From assembly GCA_946185225.1 (NCBI GenBank), contig CAMHIM010000002.1, positions 1-58,470 on the forward strand: a DNA stretch of 58,470 nt, read 5' to 3'. Each line of letters starts with the position of its first letter. Positions within the stretch are counted from its first letter, which is position 1. Made by a program: the position numbers and the translations under genes. Shown piece by piece: positions 8,221 through 17,204 of this stretch. The notes under the pieces were generated by a model. The model had not been told where the DNA came from. It saw only the letters and a program-made list of their open reading frames with translations, and searched no databases. Source of the stretch: an uncultured Prevotellaceae bacterium. Lineage in GTDB: Bacteria; Bacteroidota; Bacteroidia; Bacteroidales; Bacteroidaceae.

Positions 8221-10212
8221 ATGAGAATAACAACTATGATTACAAAAATCAAATATGTCCTCTGCACCTTGTGCCTGGTCTGTGCTGTCTGGTCCTGCTC
8301 GGACAATGAGGACGATATTGCCATCAACTACTACACTTCGACGAAGGCCACCGCTGCGGGATTCCTCGACGAGCGTAACGGGGAATTCAGCAAGTTCCTG
8401 GCTATCCTTCACAAGTCAGAACTCTACTCCCTGCTTTCCACCTACGGAAAGTTCACGGTCTTCGCTCCCACGAACAGTGCCATTGACCAGTACATGGCCG
8501 AGAATGATTACAGCAGCCTGGACGCCCTCCTGGCTGACAAGGAGCGCTGTGACACCATCTCCCGTATGCACATCATCAAGTACGGTGACTACTACACGAC
8601 CGACTACGGCAACCAGACGCTGCCCAAGCTGAACATGGTCAACGGATACCTGACCCTCAGCAGCGGCACGGACGAGGAGAACCACAACGCACTGACCTAC
8701 TTCGTCAACAAGAGCTCACGCCTCGTGGAGCGCGACGACTCTGTCACCAACGGCGTCGTACATATTATAGATAAGGTCATCGTGCCGAGCTCGGACCTGG
8801 CCTCTGACATCCTGGCTTCCGACCCGAAGGTACAGCTCTTCAGCCAGGCCCTGAGGGCTACCGGCATGGCCGACTCGCTGATGAAGTACATCGACGATAC
8901 CTATTCCGTGGCTGTTGACTCTACGGAGGACGGACAAGGACGCATGGTACGCTGTACCTCTGGTAGCGACCTCTATACACGCTGCTACTGGCCGGCCCAG
9001 CGCTACTTCCGCTACACCATGTTCGTCGAGACCGACTCCATCCTCAAGGAGAAGTACGGCATCGAGACACTGGACGACCTTGCCGCCAAGGCCAAGGAGA
9101 TTTACGACCAGACCTATCCTGCTGATGCCGGCAAGTACGACGACGACCTCACCAACCGCAAGAACCCGCTGAACCGCTTCGTCAGCTATCACCTGCTGCC
9201 CCGCTACGGTGACTACAGCCAGTGGCTGGCCGGTTGTGCCAAGAACTGCTGGGACACGAACCTCTGTGACCCCGAGGCTTTCTACGAGACCATGTGTCCC
9301 AACACCATGCTCCGCATCTCCTCCAATACCGAGGGCCTGTGGATTAACAGTAAGCGTACAGGAAAGACCTACCCCGTAAAGGGCAGCCGTGTCTTCACTG
9401 CCGAGGAGTCGAAGGTCATCAACCCCAGCAATACCCAACAGTCGAAGAACGGTATCTACCACTACCTGCACGACATCATCGCCTATACGCCGACCGTTCG
9501 TGATGAGGTGCTCAACTGCCGCATCCGTATCGATGCCACCCGCCTGAGCCCGGACTTCATGAACCAGAATGCCATCGGCGACAAGGGTAACCCCGGTCTG
9601 CTGACTGGTTTCAAGCGCGGCTTCCTCACCGACTGGGAGTTCTCTGAGCAGACCTTCGTCGGTGTACACAGTGACGTGGACTACTGGAACTCCTTCGAGG
9701 GCAACGCCGTCTGTATCAGCGGCATCTTCGACGTCACCTTCCGTCTGCCGCCGGTTCCGGAGGACATGTACGAGATTCGTCTGGGCTACACCTGCGGTGA
9801 TGAGCGCGGTATCGTCCAGGTCTATCTGAACGGAGAGGCCTGCGGCATTCCCGTCGACCTCCGTAGGTACGGCGGTGATCCTACCATCGGCTGGGAAGAC
9901 GACGTCACCGAGGCCGAGAACATTGCCAACCGCGACGAGGAGGACATCATCAACGACAAGAGTATGCACAACCGTGGCTACATGAAGGGCCCGGCCTGCT
10001 GGAAGATGGGTGGCAGCACACCTATGCGCCGCCAGGAATGGAAGGGAACGCTGCGCCGTATCCTCACCACGCACAAGCTGAAAGAGGGACAGACTTATAA
10101 GCTGCGCTTCCGTCAGGTCATCCCCGACCCCATGCGCTACTGGTCGTTCGACTACATCGAGCTGTGCCCGAAGGGCATCTATGCCGGAACTGTTCCCGAG
10201 GATCCGTTCTAA
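8221..10212 (+). CDS. FAS1-domain lipoprotein with C-terminal beta-sandwich, 663 aa
   Basis: The N-terminus has a signal and lipobox VWSC (Cys26) followed by SDNEDD. A clear fasciclin domain covers roughly residues 40-185 (FTVFAPTNSAIDQYM; closing NGVVHIIDKVIVPS). A second, weaker FAS1-like stretch ends near YHYLHDIIAYT (about 425). The final 220 residues contain VTFRLPPVPEDMYEIRLGY and end in a WSFDYIEL strand. They look like a jelly-roll domain of the carbohydrate-binding type; that is inference from strand pattern only. The start may instead be the ATG at 8236, which places the lipobox Cys at position 21. It lies in the SusC/D operon 9 bp after SusD and is probably part of the surface complex. 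Confidence 0.85.
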   Translation: MRITTMITKIKYVLCTLCLVCAVWSCSDNEDDIAINYYTSTKATAAGFLDERNGEFSKFLAILHKSELYSLLSTYGKFTVFAPTNSAIDQYMAENDYSSLDALLADKERCDTISRMHIIKYGDYYTTDYGNQTLPKLNMVNGYLTLSSGTDEENHNALTYFVNKSSRLVERDDSVTNGVVHIIDKVIVPSSDLASDILASDPKVQLFSQALRATGMADSLMKYIDDTYSVAVDSTEDGQGRMVRCTSGSDLYTRCYWPAQRYFRYTMFVETDSILKEKYGIETLDDLAAKAKEIYDQTYPADAGKYDDDLTNRKNPLNRFVSYHLLPRYGDYSQWLAGCAKNCWDTNLCDPEAFYETMCPNTMLRISSNTEGLWINSKRTGKTYPVKGSRVFTAEESKVINPSNTQQSKNGIYHYLHDIIAYTPTVRDEVLNCRIRIDATRLSPDFMNQNAIGDKGNPGLLTGFKRGFLTDWEFSEQTFVGVHSDVDYWNSFEGNAVCISGIFDVTFRLPPVPEDMYEIRLGYTCGDERGIVQVYLNGEACGIPVDLRRYGGDPTIGWEDDVTEAENIANRDEEDIINDKSMHNRGYMKGPACWKMGGSTPMRRQEWKGTLRRILTTHKLKEGQTYKLRFRQVIPDPMRYWSFDYIELCPKGIYAGTVPEDPF

Positions 10213-10261
10213 AGAGTACAGCCAAGAGACATCAATGTGAAACAATAAACAAGAAAACAAT

Positions 10262-11941
10262 ATGATACCTAAGAATATCAAAAACATCCTCCTGACAGGC
10301 CTGGTAGGCTGCGCGATGGGCGCAGCCCTCACCGCCTGCTCCGACTGGGACGACCACTACGGGGAGGCTGCCGACGCTGAAGGCAACAGCGTAGGAGGAG
10401 CCACGCTGTGGCAGCTCATCAAGGCCGACCCGCAGTTGAGCGACTTCAGCAAGGTGCTGGAACAGACCAAGATGACTCGTCAGCGCAAGAAGTCCTCCGT
10501 CAGCTATGCCGACCTCTTGAACGGCGACCAGTCGTTCACCGTCATGGCACCCGTCAACGGTACCTTCGACGTCGATGCCCTGCTGGAAAAGGTAGAGACC
10601 TACAAGGGTGACTCCGCCGTCGCTACAACGTTCATTCAGAACCATCTGTCGCGTAACATCTGCTCCATGACCGACGACACCAAGAGCATCCTGCTGCTCA
10701 ACGGCAAGCATGCCCAGATGGGTGGCGGCATGGTGGACGATGTCGTCATCGAAGAACCTAACATCCGTGCCTCCAACGGCGTGCTCCATATTACCGAGAC
10801 ACAGGTGCCCTTCAAGCCCAACATCTTCGAGGCCCTCACCGATATGGGAGAGTACCAGAAGATTGGTGAGTTCCTGAACGGATACACCCAGTATAAGTTC
10901 TATGAGAGTGCCTCCGTCTCTGACGGTATGATAGACGGTGTGAAGCACTATGTGGACTCTGTCTTCTACCTGCAGAACAAGATGCTGGACCAGATAGGCT
11001 ACATCAACCAGGAAGACTCTACCTACTGGATGGTGGTGCCCACCGAGGACGAGTGGAACCGCGTGTGGGAGGAGACGTCCAAGTACTTCGTCTATGCCTC
11101 TGACGTCAACAAGGGCGACTCCCTGCAGCAGTACTGGACCATGCGTGCCCTGCTGGACGACGCCGTGTTCAACATGAACGAGCAGCCTTCACCTGAAGAC
11201 TCGCTGTGCTCCGTACCCTACGTCAAGATGAAGAAGGGATGGACGGGTGAGCGCATGCGCTACAAGCAGCCCGAGCACCATGTCTTCTACGAGCCGTACG
11301 CCGAGGGCGGCATCCTCAACGGTGCTACCGAACTGAAGCTGACCAACGGCTCCATCTGGCAGACATCGAAGTGGCCCTACACACCGGAGCGCACCTTCTT
11401 CAAGGAGGTGTGGACCGAGGGAGAGAGTGTAGGCATGATTCTCAGTTATGACCCCATGAAGTGCTCGTATAACCCCCGTTACCAGGTGGCCGACAGCATC
11501 TCGGAGAACGGTTACCTCCAGATTGTCCCGGCATCGAAGACCTCTGCATGGGATATGACCTTCCGTATTGACAATACGCTGTCCGGCGACTACGACATCT
11601 GTGTCGTGCTGCTGCCTAAGTCTGTCAATGGCATCACCGACGATATCCTCCCCAACAAGTTCAAGGCCACGCTGACCTATTTCGATGAGAAGGGTGCCAC
11701 GAAGACTGAGACTTTCGGTGCCAAGCAGTTCAAGAACGACCCGCTGAAGGTTGACACTGTGGTGCTGAAGGAAGGTTTCCACTTCCCTGCTTGTAACAAG
11801 GTATCGACAACCAACCAGAGGGTGACGCTGAAGATAGCAATTTCCATCAACCCCACGCTGGAGAACAAGAAGTACAGCCGTGAGATGTACCTCGACTGCA
11901 TCTACCTGAGACCCCGTACCCCTAAAACCGAAGAAGAATGA
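10262..11941 (+). CDS. FAS1-domain lipoprotein, 559 aa
   Basis: The lipobox is LTAC (Cys26), followed by SDWDDHYG. One fasciclin-like domain is visible at about residues 50-190 (SFTVMAPVNGTFDVDALL; NGVLHITETQVPF). The middle contains a second threader of the same kind (STYWMVVPTEDEWNRVW, about 250-265). The C-terminal 200 residues are strand-rich, with TFRIDNTLSGDYDICVVLLP and ending YLDCIYLRPR, a pattern like the C-terminal sandwich of the preceding FAS1 gene. The two neighbouring lipoproteins therefore share an overall plan. It ends with an ATGA overlap onto the second SusC gene, so the two are translationally linked. Confidence 0.85.
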   Translation: MIPKNIKNILLTGLVGCAMGAALTACSDWDDHYGEAADAEGNSVGGATLWQLIKADPQLSDFSKVLEQTKMTRQRKKSSVSYADLLNGDQSFTVMAPVNGTFDVDALLEKVETYKGDSAVATTFIQNHLSRNICSMTDDTKSILLLNGKHAQMGGGMVDDVVIEEPNIRASNGVLHITETQVPFKPNIFEALTDMGEYQKIGEFLNGYTQYKFYESASVSDGMIDGVKHYVDSVFYLQNKMLDQIGYINQEDSTYWMVVPTEDEWNRVWEETSKYFVYASDVNKGDSLQQYWTMRALLDDAVFNMNEQPSPEDSLCSVPYVKMKKGWTGERMRYKQPEHHVFYEPYAEGGILNGATELKLTNGSIWQTSKWPYTPERTFFKEVWTEGESVGMILSYDPMKCSYNPRYQVADSISENGYLQIVPASKTSAWDMTFRIDNTLSGDYDICVVLLPKSVNGITDDILPNKFKATLTYFDEKGATKTETFGAKQFKNDPLKVDTVVLKEGFHFPACNKVSTTNQRVTLKIAISINPTLENKKYSREMYLDCIYLRPRTPKTEEE

Positions 11942-14900
11942 AAAAGCATATCCTTATCGCAATGATGCTGCTGGCGACAGGCTCACTGGCAGCACAGCAA
12001 GAGATGAAGACCGTCAAGGGCTGTGTCAAGGATGCCGGTACGGGTAAGCCGCTGGCCGGTGTCATCGTGGCTGCCTATGGCGACAGCCGTTACTCGACCA
12101 TGACCGACGAGGAGGGCCGCTACGAGCTGAAGGCTCCCGCCTACACCCGTTCCGTCCTCATGCGTATCGACGGCTATAACCTCAACCAGCAGGCAGTTGC
12201 TGACGATACTGCCGATGCCGTCCTCTATCTGGACGCCTTCCGCAGTCAGTACAACCGTACTACCGACGCCACGCTGAGTAGTAAAGCCACACAGTTTGAC
12301 AACACGTCGGAGTTCGGCATCGACCCGCTCGTCCGACAGCAGCTGGGAGCCGATATCCACGCCTCCTCACGCAGCGGAGTGGCCGGACTGGGCAACGTCA
12401 TGTTCATCGGGGGACTGAACTCCCTGAACGCCAACGCACAGCCGCTCATCGTGCTTGACGGCGTGCTCATGGACATGCAGTACGACCGAACGCTCGTCCA
12501 TGACGGCTACTATAACAACCTGCTGGCTAACCTCAGCCCCAACGACATCGAGAACGTACAGGTCATCAAGAACGGTACGGCCCTCTACGGTGCCAAGGGT
12601 GCCAACGGCGTCATCCTCATCAACACCAAGCGCAACAAGTCCATGGCTACGAAGATTGACGTGACCATCAACGGACGCTACGAGATGGAGCCGCGGCTGC
12701 CGCAGATGATGACGGCCGCCGAGTACCGCCTGTACACCACCGAGATGCTGGCCACGAAGACCACCTCGATGGCAGGTATGAAGTACCTCAACACGGACCC
12801 GGCGAACTTCTACTACAACCAGTACCATAACCACACGGACTGGAAGAGCCTCGTCTACGACAACGCCTTCTCCCAGAACTACGGCATCAACGTGCAGGGT
12901 GGTGACGCCGTCGCCTCCTACAACCTCTCCGTAGGCTATGCACTGGGTAACGCCACGCTGAAGAACAACGACTTCTCGCGCTTCAATATGCGCCTGAACA
13001 CCGACATCGAGGTGTTCCGCGGATTCACCATCCGCTTCGACGCCTCCTACAGTGACGTTGACCGCTCGCTCCGTGACGACGGCGCACCCGCCGACCCCCT
13101 GGACGGTGTTATCACTGCACCGGGCTTCCTGGCTCTGGCCAAGTCACCCTTCCTCTCACAGTATGCCTATGACAAGTACGGCAACCGCAGCCACTACCTG
13201 GCCGAGGCTGACGACTACCTGGAGGGCATGTTCCAGAACAAGGGACGCCTGGCCAACCCTGTCTCCATCCTGGAGAACGGTGAGGGAAAGAACCGTAACT
13301 CCTTCGGTAACCGTCTCATCACTTTCGCCATCACGCCGAAGTACCAGATTAACAAGAGTCTCTCCGTCAGTGAGCACTTCGTGATGACGCTGGTCAACAC
13401 CAACGAGAACTACTACCTGCCGCAGCTGGGTGTGCCCCAGTTCACGGTGAAGGGTCTCGAGGAGAATGCCTGGCTGAAGAACATCGCACAGAGCCTCGCC
13501 TCCCGTCAGACGGCCATCCAGAGCGACACCCGTGTGGCATGGCAGCACCGCTACGGCAAGCATCTGGTGGGAGTCACCGGTGGCGTGCGCTACGTCAGCA
13601 ACGAGTACAGCCTGCTGACCCAGAAGGGTTACGACACCCCGAACGACAAGCAGCCGAACATGAGCGGCTCACTGAAATTCAAGACCACCGACGGTGCTGA
13701 CAGCAAGACGCGTGAGATAACATGGTACGGACTGGCTGACTACAACCTCGCCGAGACCTACTACCTCCATGCAGGACTGTCGGCCCAGACCTCCTCACGC
13801 TTCGGTGACGAGGCTAACGGTCTGAAACTCTTCGGGGTCGTGTGGGGACTCTTCCCCAGCGTAGAGGCTGCCTGGGTGATGAGCAACGAGAAGTGGCTGG
13901 CCGGTGTGAAGGGCATTGACTACCTCCGTCTGAACGTCGGCTTCGACGTCACTGGTAACGACGCCCTCGACTACTCGGCTTCACGTACCTACTTCGTGGC
14001 TAACAACATGCTCGGCAATACGGCCGACGGCTTGTCACTCGGCAACATCGGCAATACGGAGCTGCAGTGGGAGACAACGCGCCGCCTGACTGCTGGTCTG
14101 GAGGGTAACTTCATGAACAACCGCCTGGGCGTACGCTTCAACGTCTTCAAGAGCTGGACGTCCAACCTCCTTGCCCTGCGGCAGCTGGCATGGACCAGCG
14201 GACTGAGCGAGAGCTGGACCAACGGCGGCAAGCTGGAGAACCAGGGCTTCGACGTCACGGTCAATGCCAAGGTGCTCGCCCTGAAGGACTTCTCCTGGGA
14301 GGTAGGCGCATCGGCAGGTCACTACCACAACGAAGTGACGGCACTGCCCGACAACAACAAACCAATGGAGAACAGCCTCTACGGAGCCACCATCCGCACC
14401 GAGGTGGGACAGCCTCTCGGCATGTTCTACGGCTGGCGTACCGAGGGCGTCTTCAAGAACACCGAGGAGGCCCAGGAGGCCGGCTACAGCGTGCAGCTGG
14501 ACAACGGTGAGTACCAGAACTTCGAGGCTGGCGACATGCGCTTCTACGACAAGACCCCCGACAAGGTGATTAACGACGACGACCGTATGGTCATCGGAAA
14601 CCCCAACCCCGACATCTACGGTAACCTCTTCACCACGCTGCAGTGGAAGAACCTGCGCCTCTCGGCCACGTTCGACTACTCATTGGGCAACGACATCTAC
14701 AACTACCAGCGTTCACTGCTGGAGGGTGGATACCTCTTCATCAACCAGACGACGGCGCTGCGTGACCGCTGGACCACCGAGAACCAGGTGACCTCCGTCC
14801 CCCGCGTCAGCTACAAGGACCCGCTGGGCAACGCCCGCTTCAGCGACCGTTGGATTGAGGACGGCTCCTACATCCGTCTGAGCAACGTCACCCTGAGCTA

Positions 14901-15096
14901 CTACATCCCCATCCAGAGCACCTATCTGCAGGGTCTCACCGTCTGGGGAAGTGCCAACAACCTCTTTACACTGACCCGCTACCTGGGTGGCAACCCTGAC
15001 TGCACCGCCAGCGGCAGTGCCCTCTTCCAGGGCATCGACCGTGGCTGTCTGCCCACAGGACGCTCCTTCGCTTTAGGTGTCAACATCAACCTCTAA
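11938..15096 (+). CDS. SusC-like TonB-dependent transporter (pair 2), divergent plug
   Basis: This is a 1052-residue SusC homologue: signal peptide ending AAQQ, a carboxypeptidase-regulatory-like domain (GCVKDAGTGKPLAGVIVAAY, about 28-105), plug and beta-barrel. The plug keeps PLIVLDGVLMD and VQVIKNGTALYGAKGANGVI. The usual 'ALQGRVAG' block is replaced by IDPLVRQQLGADIHASSRSG, so it belongs to a more distant SusC branch than pair 1. It should import a different or larger xylan fragment, but specificity cannot be read from sequence. The ATG overlaps the preceding stop (ATGA). SusD of the pair starts 13 bp after its stop. Confidence 0.93.
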   Translation: MKKHILIAMMLLATGSLAAQQEMKTVKGCVKDAGTGKPLAGVIVAAYGDSRYSTMTDEEGRYELKAPAYTRSVLMRIDGYNLNQQAVADDTADAVLYLDAFRSQYNRTTDATLSSKATQFDNTSEFGIDPLVRQQLGADIHASSRSGVAGLGNVMFIGGLNSLNANAQPLIVLDGVLMDMQYDRTLVHDGYYNNLLANLSPNDIENVQVIKNGTALYGAKGANGVILINTKRNKSMATKIDVTINGRYEMEPRLPQMMTAAEYRLYTTEMLATKTTSMAGMKYLNTDPANFYYNQYHNHTDWKSLVYDNAFSQNYGINVQGGDAVASYNLSVGYALGNATLKNNDFSRFNMRLNTDIEVFRGFTIRFDASYSDVDRSLRDDGAPADPLDGVITAPGFLALAKSPFLSQYAYDKYGNRSHYLAEADDYLEGMFQNKGRLANPVSILENGEGKNRNSFGNRLITFAITPKYQINKSLSVSEHFVMTLVNTNENYYLPQLGVPQFTVKGLEENAWLKNIAQSLASRQTAIQSDTRVAWQHRYGKHLVGVTGGVRYVSNEYSLLTQKGYDTPNDKQPNMSGSLKFKTTDGADSKTREITWYGLADYNLAETYYLHAGLSAQTSSRFGDEANGLKLFGVVWGLFPSVEAAWVMSNEKWLAGVKGIDYLRLNVGFDVTGNDALDYSASRTYFVANNMLGNTADGLSLGNIGNTELQWETTRRLTAGLEGNFMNNRLGVRFNVFKSWTSNLLALRQLAWTSGLSESWTNGGKLENQGFDVTVNAKVLALKDFSWEVGASAGHYHNEVTALPDNNKPMENSLYGATIRTEVGQPLGMFYGWRTEGVFKNTEEAQEAGYSVQLDNGEYQNFEAGDMRFYDKTPDKVINDDDRMVIGNPNPDIYGNLFTTLQWKNLRLSATFDYSLGNDIYNYQRSLLEGGYLFINQTTALRDRWTTENQVTSVPRVSYKDPLGNARFSDRWIEDGSYIRLSNVTLSYYIPIQSTYLQGLTVWGSANNLFTLTRYLGGNPDCTASGSALFQGIDRGCLPTGRSFALGVNINL

Positions 15097-15109
15097 AACA
15101 ATGTTTCCT

Positions 15110-16819
15110 ATGAAAAAGAATATATTGAAACTGACTGCCTATCTGGTTACTGCACTCCCCCTCGGGGGAGTCGCAGGAGGCATGTTCTCCTCCTGTGCTG
15201 ACATGATGGAGACGGAGTCTGACTATGTCTCCTACGAGAAGGACAATACGCTGAACCACGCTACCGACTCTGTCTACAGCGTCCTCGGCATCGTCGGCAA
15301 GATGCAGCACATCGCTGACCGCGTGGTGCTCCTCGGTGAGGTGCGCGGCGACCTCGTACAGCCTACAGCGGCTGCCTCAGCCGACCTGAAGCGTCTGGCC
15401 GCCTTCGACTTCTCGGAGGAAAACAAGTACAACAACGTAGCCGACTACTACGCCGTCATCAACAACTGTAACTACTTCCTGAACACGGTCGACACCGCCA
15501 TGGAACGTCGTGGCAAGAAGGTGTTCATTCCGGAGTATGCCGTCGTGAAGTCCTACAGGGCCTGGACCTACCTCCAGCTGGCACAGGCCTACGGACGTGT
15601 TCCTCTCATCACCCGTCCCCTCATGACGGAGCCGGAGGCACGCAAGGCCATGACGGAGAACATACAGAACATGGACGGCATCTGCAACTTCTTCATTGAC
15701 GACCTGAAAGAGTATGCTGACGTGGCAACCCCCACGTTCGACAAGAACGCCAATGCCAAGTACCTGGACCTCTTCATCCCCATGAAGGCCCTGCTGGGCG
15801 ACCTCTGCCTCTGGGCAGGACGCTACCAGGAGGCTGCCGACTGGTACCACCAGTTCCTTAACGACAGGGACAGACCCCGGCCTACGGGAACCATGGCCGT
15901 ACGGTGGGCTAACGCTCAGTTCCGCAACGTGACGGGTACTTACCTGGCTACGGAGGACTATATCACGGCCATCCCCATGGAGAGCCGCGTGTTCGACGGT
16001 GTCATCAGTGACCTGCCTAACATCATGGGCAGCACCCTGCAGAACAACTACTACAGCCAGCTGACGGCGGCTCCTGCCATGCGGAAACTGTCGGCCGACC
16101 AGACGTTTGTCCTGGAGAACAAGGTCGAGGCTACCGGTGTCATCGATACGCTGGTGGCTCCGAAGACGGGACTGTCCTATGACTACTGGGTTGGTGACCT
16201 GCGCTTCTGCCGTAACTTCGAGCAGACCTCGGTCAATGTCGATGCCTTCTCCGAGTACTCCAAGGACCGCATCACCTTCAGGAAGGTCAACAAGTCGTAT
16301 ATCTATCTCTATCGTAAGAGTATGATCTACCTGCGCTATGCTGAGGCCCTCAACCGTGCCGGTTATCCCCAGTCGGCCATGGCGGTGCTGAAGTACGGTC
16401 TCTATTCCGACAATGTGGAGAAGTACATCGACGAGGTGGAGCGCGAGGCTGCCGGTGCACTCATCGAGTTCCGTGACGAGTACTTCTCGGAGGAGAATAC
16501 GCGTGGCATCCACTCCCGTGGCTGTGGCGAGAGCCGCATCAACAAGTACTACGTGCTGCCACAGCCCGAAGAGGAACTGGCTACCCGTCAGGACACCATC
16601 GACTACCAGATACCACTCGTAGAGGACATGATTATCGACGAGATGGCGCTGGAAGGTTCCTTCGAGGGCTATCGTTTCAACGACCTCATGCGTGTGGCCA
16701 TGCGTCGCGGTGACAACAGCTACCTGGCCGACCGCGTCGCCCGTCGTGGCGGAGAGCGTGACGAAACGCTCTACAACCTCCTGATGGAAGACAAAAACTG
16801 GTACCTGCCGCTGCCGTAA
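15110..16819 (+). CDS. SusD-like lipoprotein (pair 2)
   Basis: This is a 569-residue SusD-family protein, lipobox FSSC (Cys29) then ADMMETESD. SusD features include the helix KSYRAWTYLQLAQAYGRVPL, the segment SMIYLRYAEALNRAGYP and the C-terminal block LEGSFEGYRFNDLMRVAMRR. The start was placed at the ATG directly before the Lys-Lys signal; an ATG at 15101 adds MFP. Its signal-peptide region contains an odd Gly-rich stretch PLGGVAGG encoded by a GC hairpin (15154-15171). It is the last gene of the uptake operon. Confidence 0.9.
   Translation: MKKNILKLTAYLVTALPLGGVAGGMFSSCADMMETESDYVSYEKDNTLNHATDSVYSVLGIVGKMQHIADRVVLLGEVRGDLVQPTAAASADLKRLAAFDFSEENKYNNVADYYAVINNCNYFLNTVDTAMERRGKKVFIPEYAVVKSYRAWTYLQLAQAYGRVPLITRPLMTEPEARKAMTENIQNMDGICNFFIDDLKEYADVATPTFDKNANAKYLDLFIPMKALLGDLCLWAGRYQEAADWYHQFLNDRDRPRPTGTMAVRWANAQFRNVTGTYLATEDYITAIPMESRVFDGVISDLPNIMGSTLQNNYYSQLTAAPAMRKLSADQTFVLENKVEATGVIDTLVAPKTGLSYDYWVGDLRFCRNFEQTSVNVDAFSEYSKDRITFRKVNKSYIYLYRKSMIYLRYAEALNRAGYPQSAMAVLKYGLYSDNVEKYIDEVEREAAGALIEFRDEYFSEENTRGIHSRGCGESRINKYYVLPQPEEELATRQDTIDYQIPLVEDMIIDEMALEGSFEGYRFNDLMRVAMRRGDNSYLADRVARRGGERDETLYNLLMEDKNWYLPLP
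15154..15171. repeat. GC-rich inverted repeat inside SusD signal-peptide codons
   Basis: ACTCCCCCTCGGGGGAGT forms a 7-bp stem with a CTCG loop. It encodes the PLGGV part of the signal peptide and looks like a small palindromic insertion rather than ordinary signal-peptide sequence. Confidence 0.5.
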
Positions 16820-16846
16820 TACAAAAACGAAACACAGCGAGACATA

Positions 16847-16882
16847 AAAGATAGTAACTTTCGGGAAATCACACTATCTTTG
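16847..16882 (+). promoter_or_regulatory. promoter with 9-bp inverted repeat over -33/-7
   Basis: TATCTTTG at 16875-16882 is a -7 box. AAAGATAGT (16847-16855) and ACTATCTTT (16873-16881) are perfect inverted copies 17 bp apart, so one arm covers the -7 box and the other lies near the -33 position. This suggests an operator, or a transcript-level hairpin of the SusD mRNA end. Confidence 0.55.
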
Positions 16883-16887
16883 CAGTG

Positions 16888-17085
16888 TGAATGATTCAGA
16901 GAGACGGGAGGTCTGCCTGTCATTCAGAAAGATAGTAGTAAGATTCTTCATAAGAAAGTTTATTAGTTAGTAGTTCTTGCTCCGGTGAGCGGCTACGTAA
17001 GCCGGACAAGTTTTGTAGATTATTAGTTATGGTAAAGCTAATGGACGGTTACCCGTATGAGAATATCGGTAACCGTCTTTTTTTC
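16888..17085 (+). ncRNA. candidate structured small RNA (about 200 nt)
   Basis: The segment runs from the predicted start site of the 16875 promoter to an intrinsic terminator and holds no convincing reading frame. Hairpins in order: TGAATGA/TCATTCA with inner CAG/CTG and AGAC/GTCT pairs (16888-16926); TTCTT/AAGAA (16944-16956); CTTG+TCCGG pairing with CCGGA+CAAG (16976-17010); ATTAG/CTAAT (17022-17042); terminator stem (17044-17077). The HTCS has its own promoter downstream, so this is not simply its leader. PUL-linked small RNAs are known in Bacteroides, but no family is recognised here. Confidence 0.45.
17044..17085 (+). terminator. intrinsic terminator between SusD and HTCS
   Basis: GACGGTTACC (17044-17053) pairs perfectly with GGTAACCGTC (17068-17077) and is followed at once by seven T and more T-rich sequence. 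It ends the candidate small RNA and any read-through from the SusC/D operon. Confidence 0.9.
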
Positions 17086-17136
17086 TCTTTTTGCATCCCA
17101 GAATGCAACAAAAAGTAAAAATAATATCAAAAATCC

Positions 17137-17166
17137 TTGTTGTGTTATCAAAAAATAGTATCTTTG
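17137..17166 (+). promoter_or_regulatory. HTCS promoter
   Basis: TTGTTG (17137-17142) is followed about 17-19 bp later by TATCTTTG (17159-17166), a good Bacteroidetes -33/-7 pair. Start site near 17173; leader about 30 nt. A complete consensus promoter fits low constitutive expression of the sensor. Confidence 0.75.
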
Positions 17167-17204
17167 CGCAGTATTAACTGAAAACTACTGCCTTTACCAT
17201 AACT

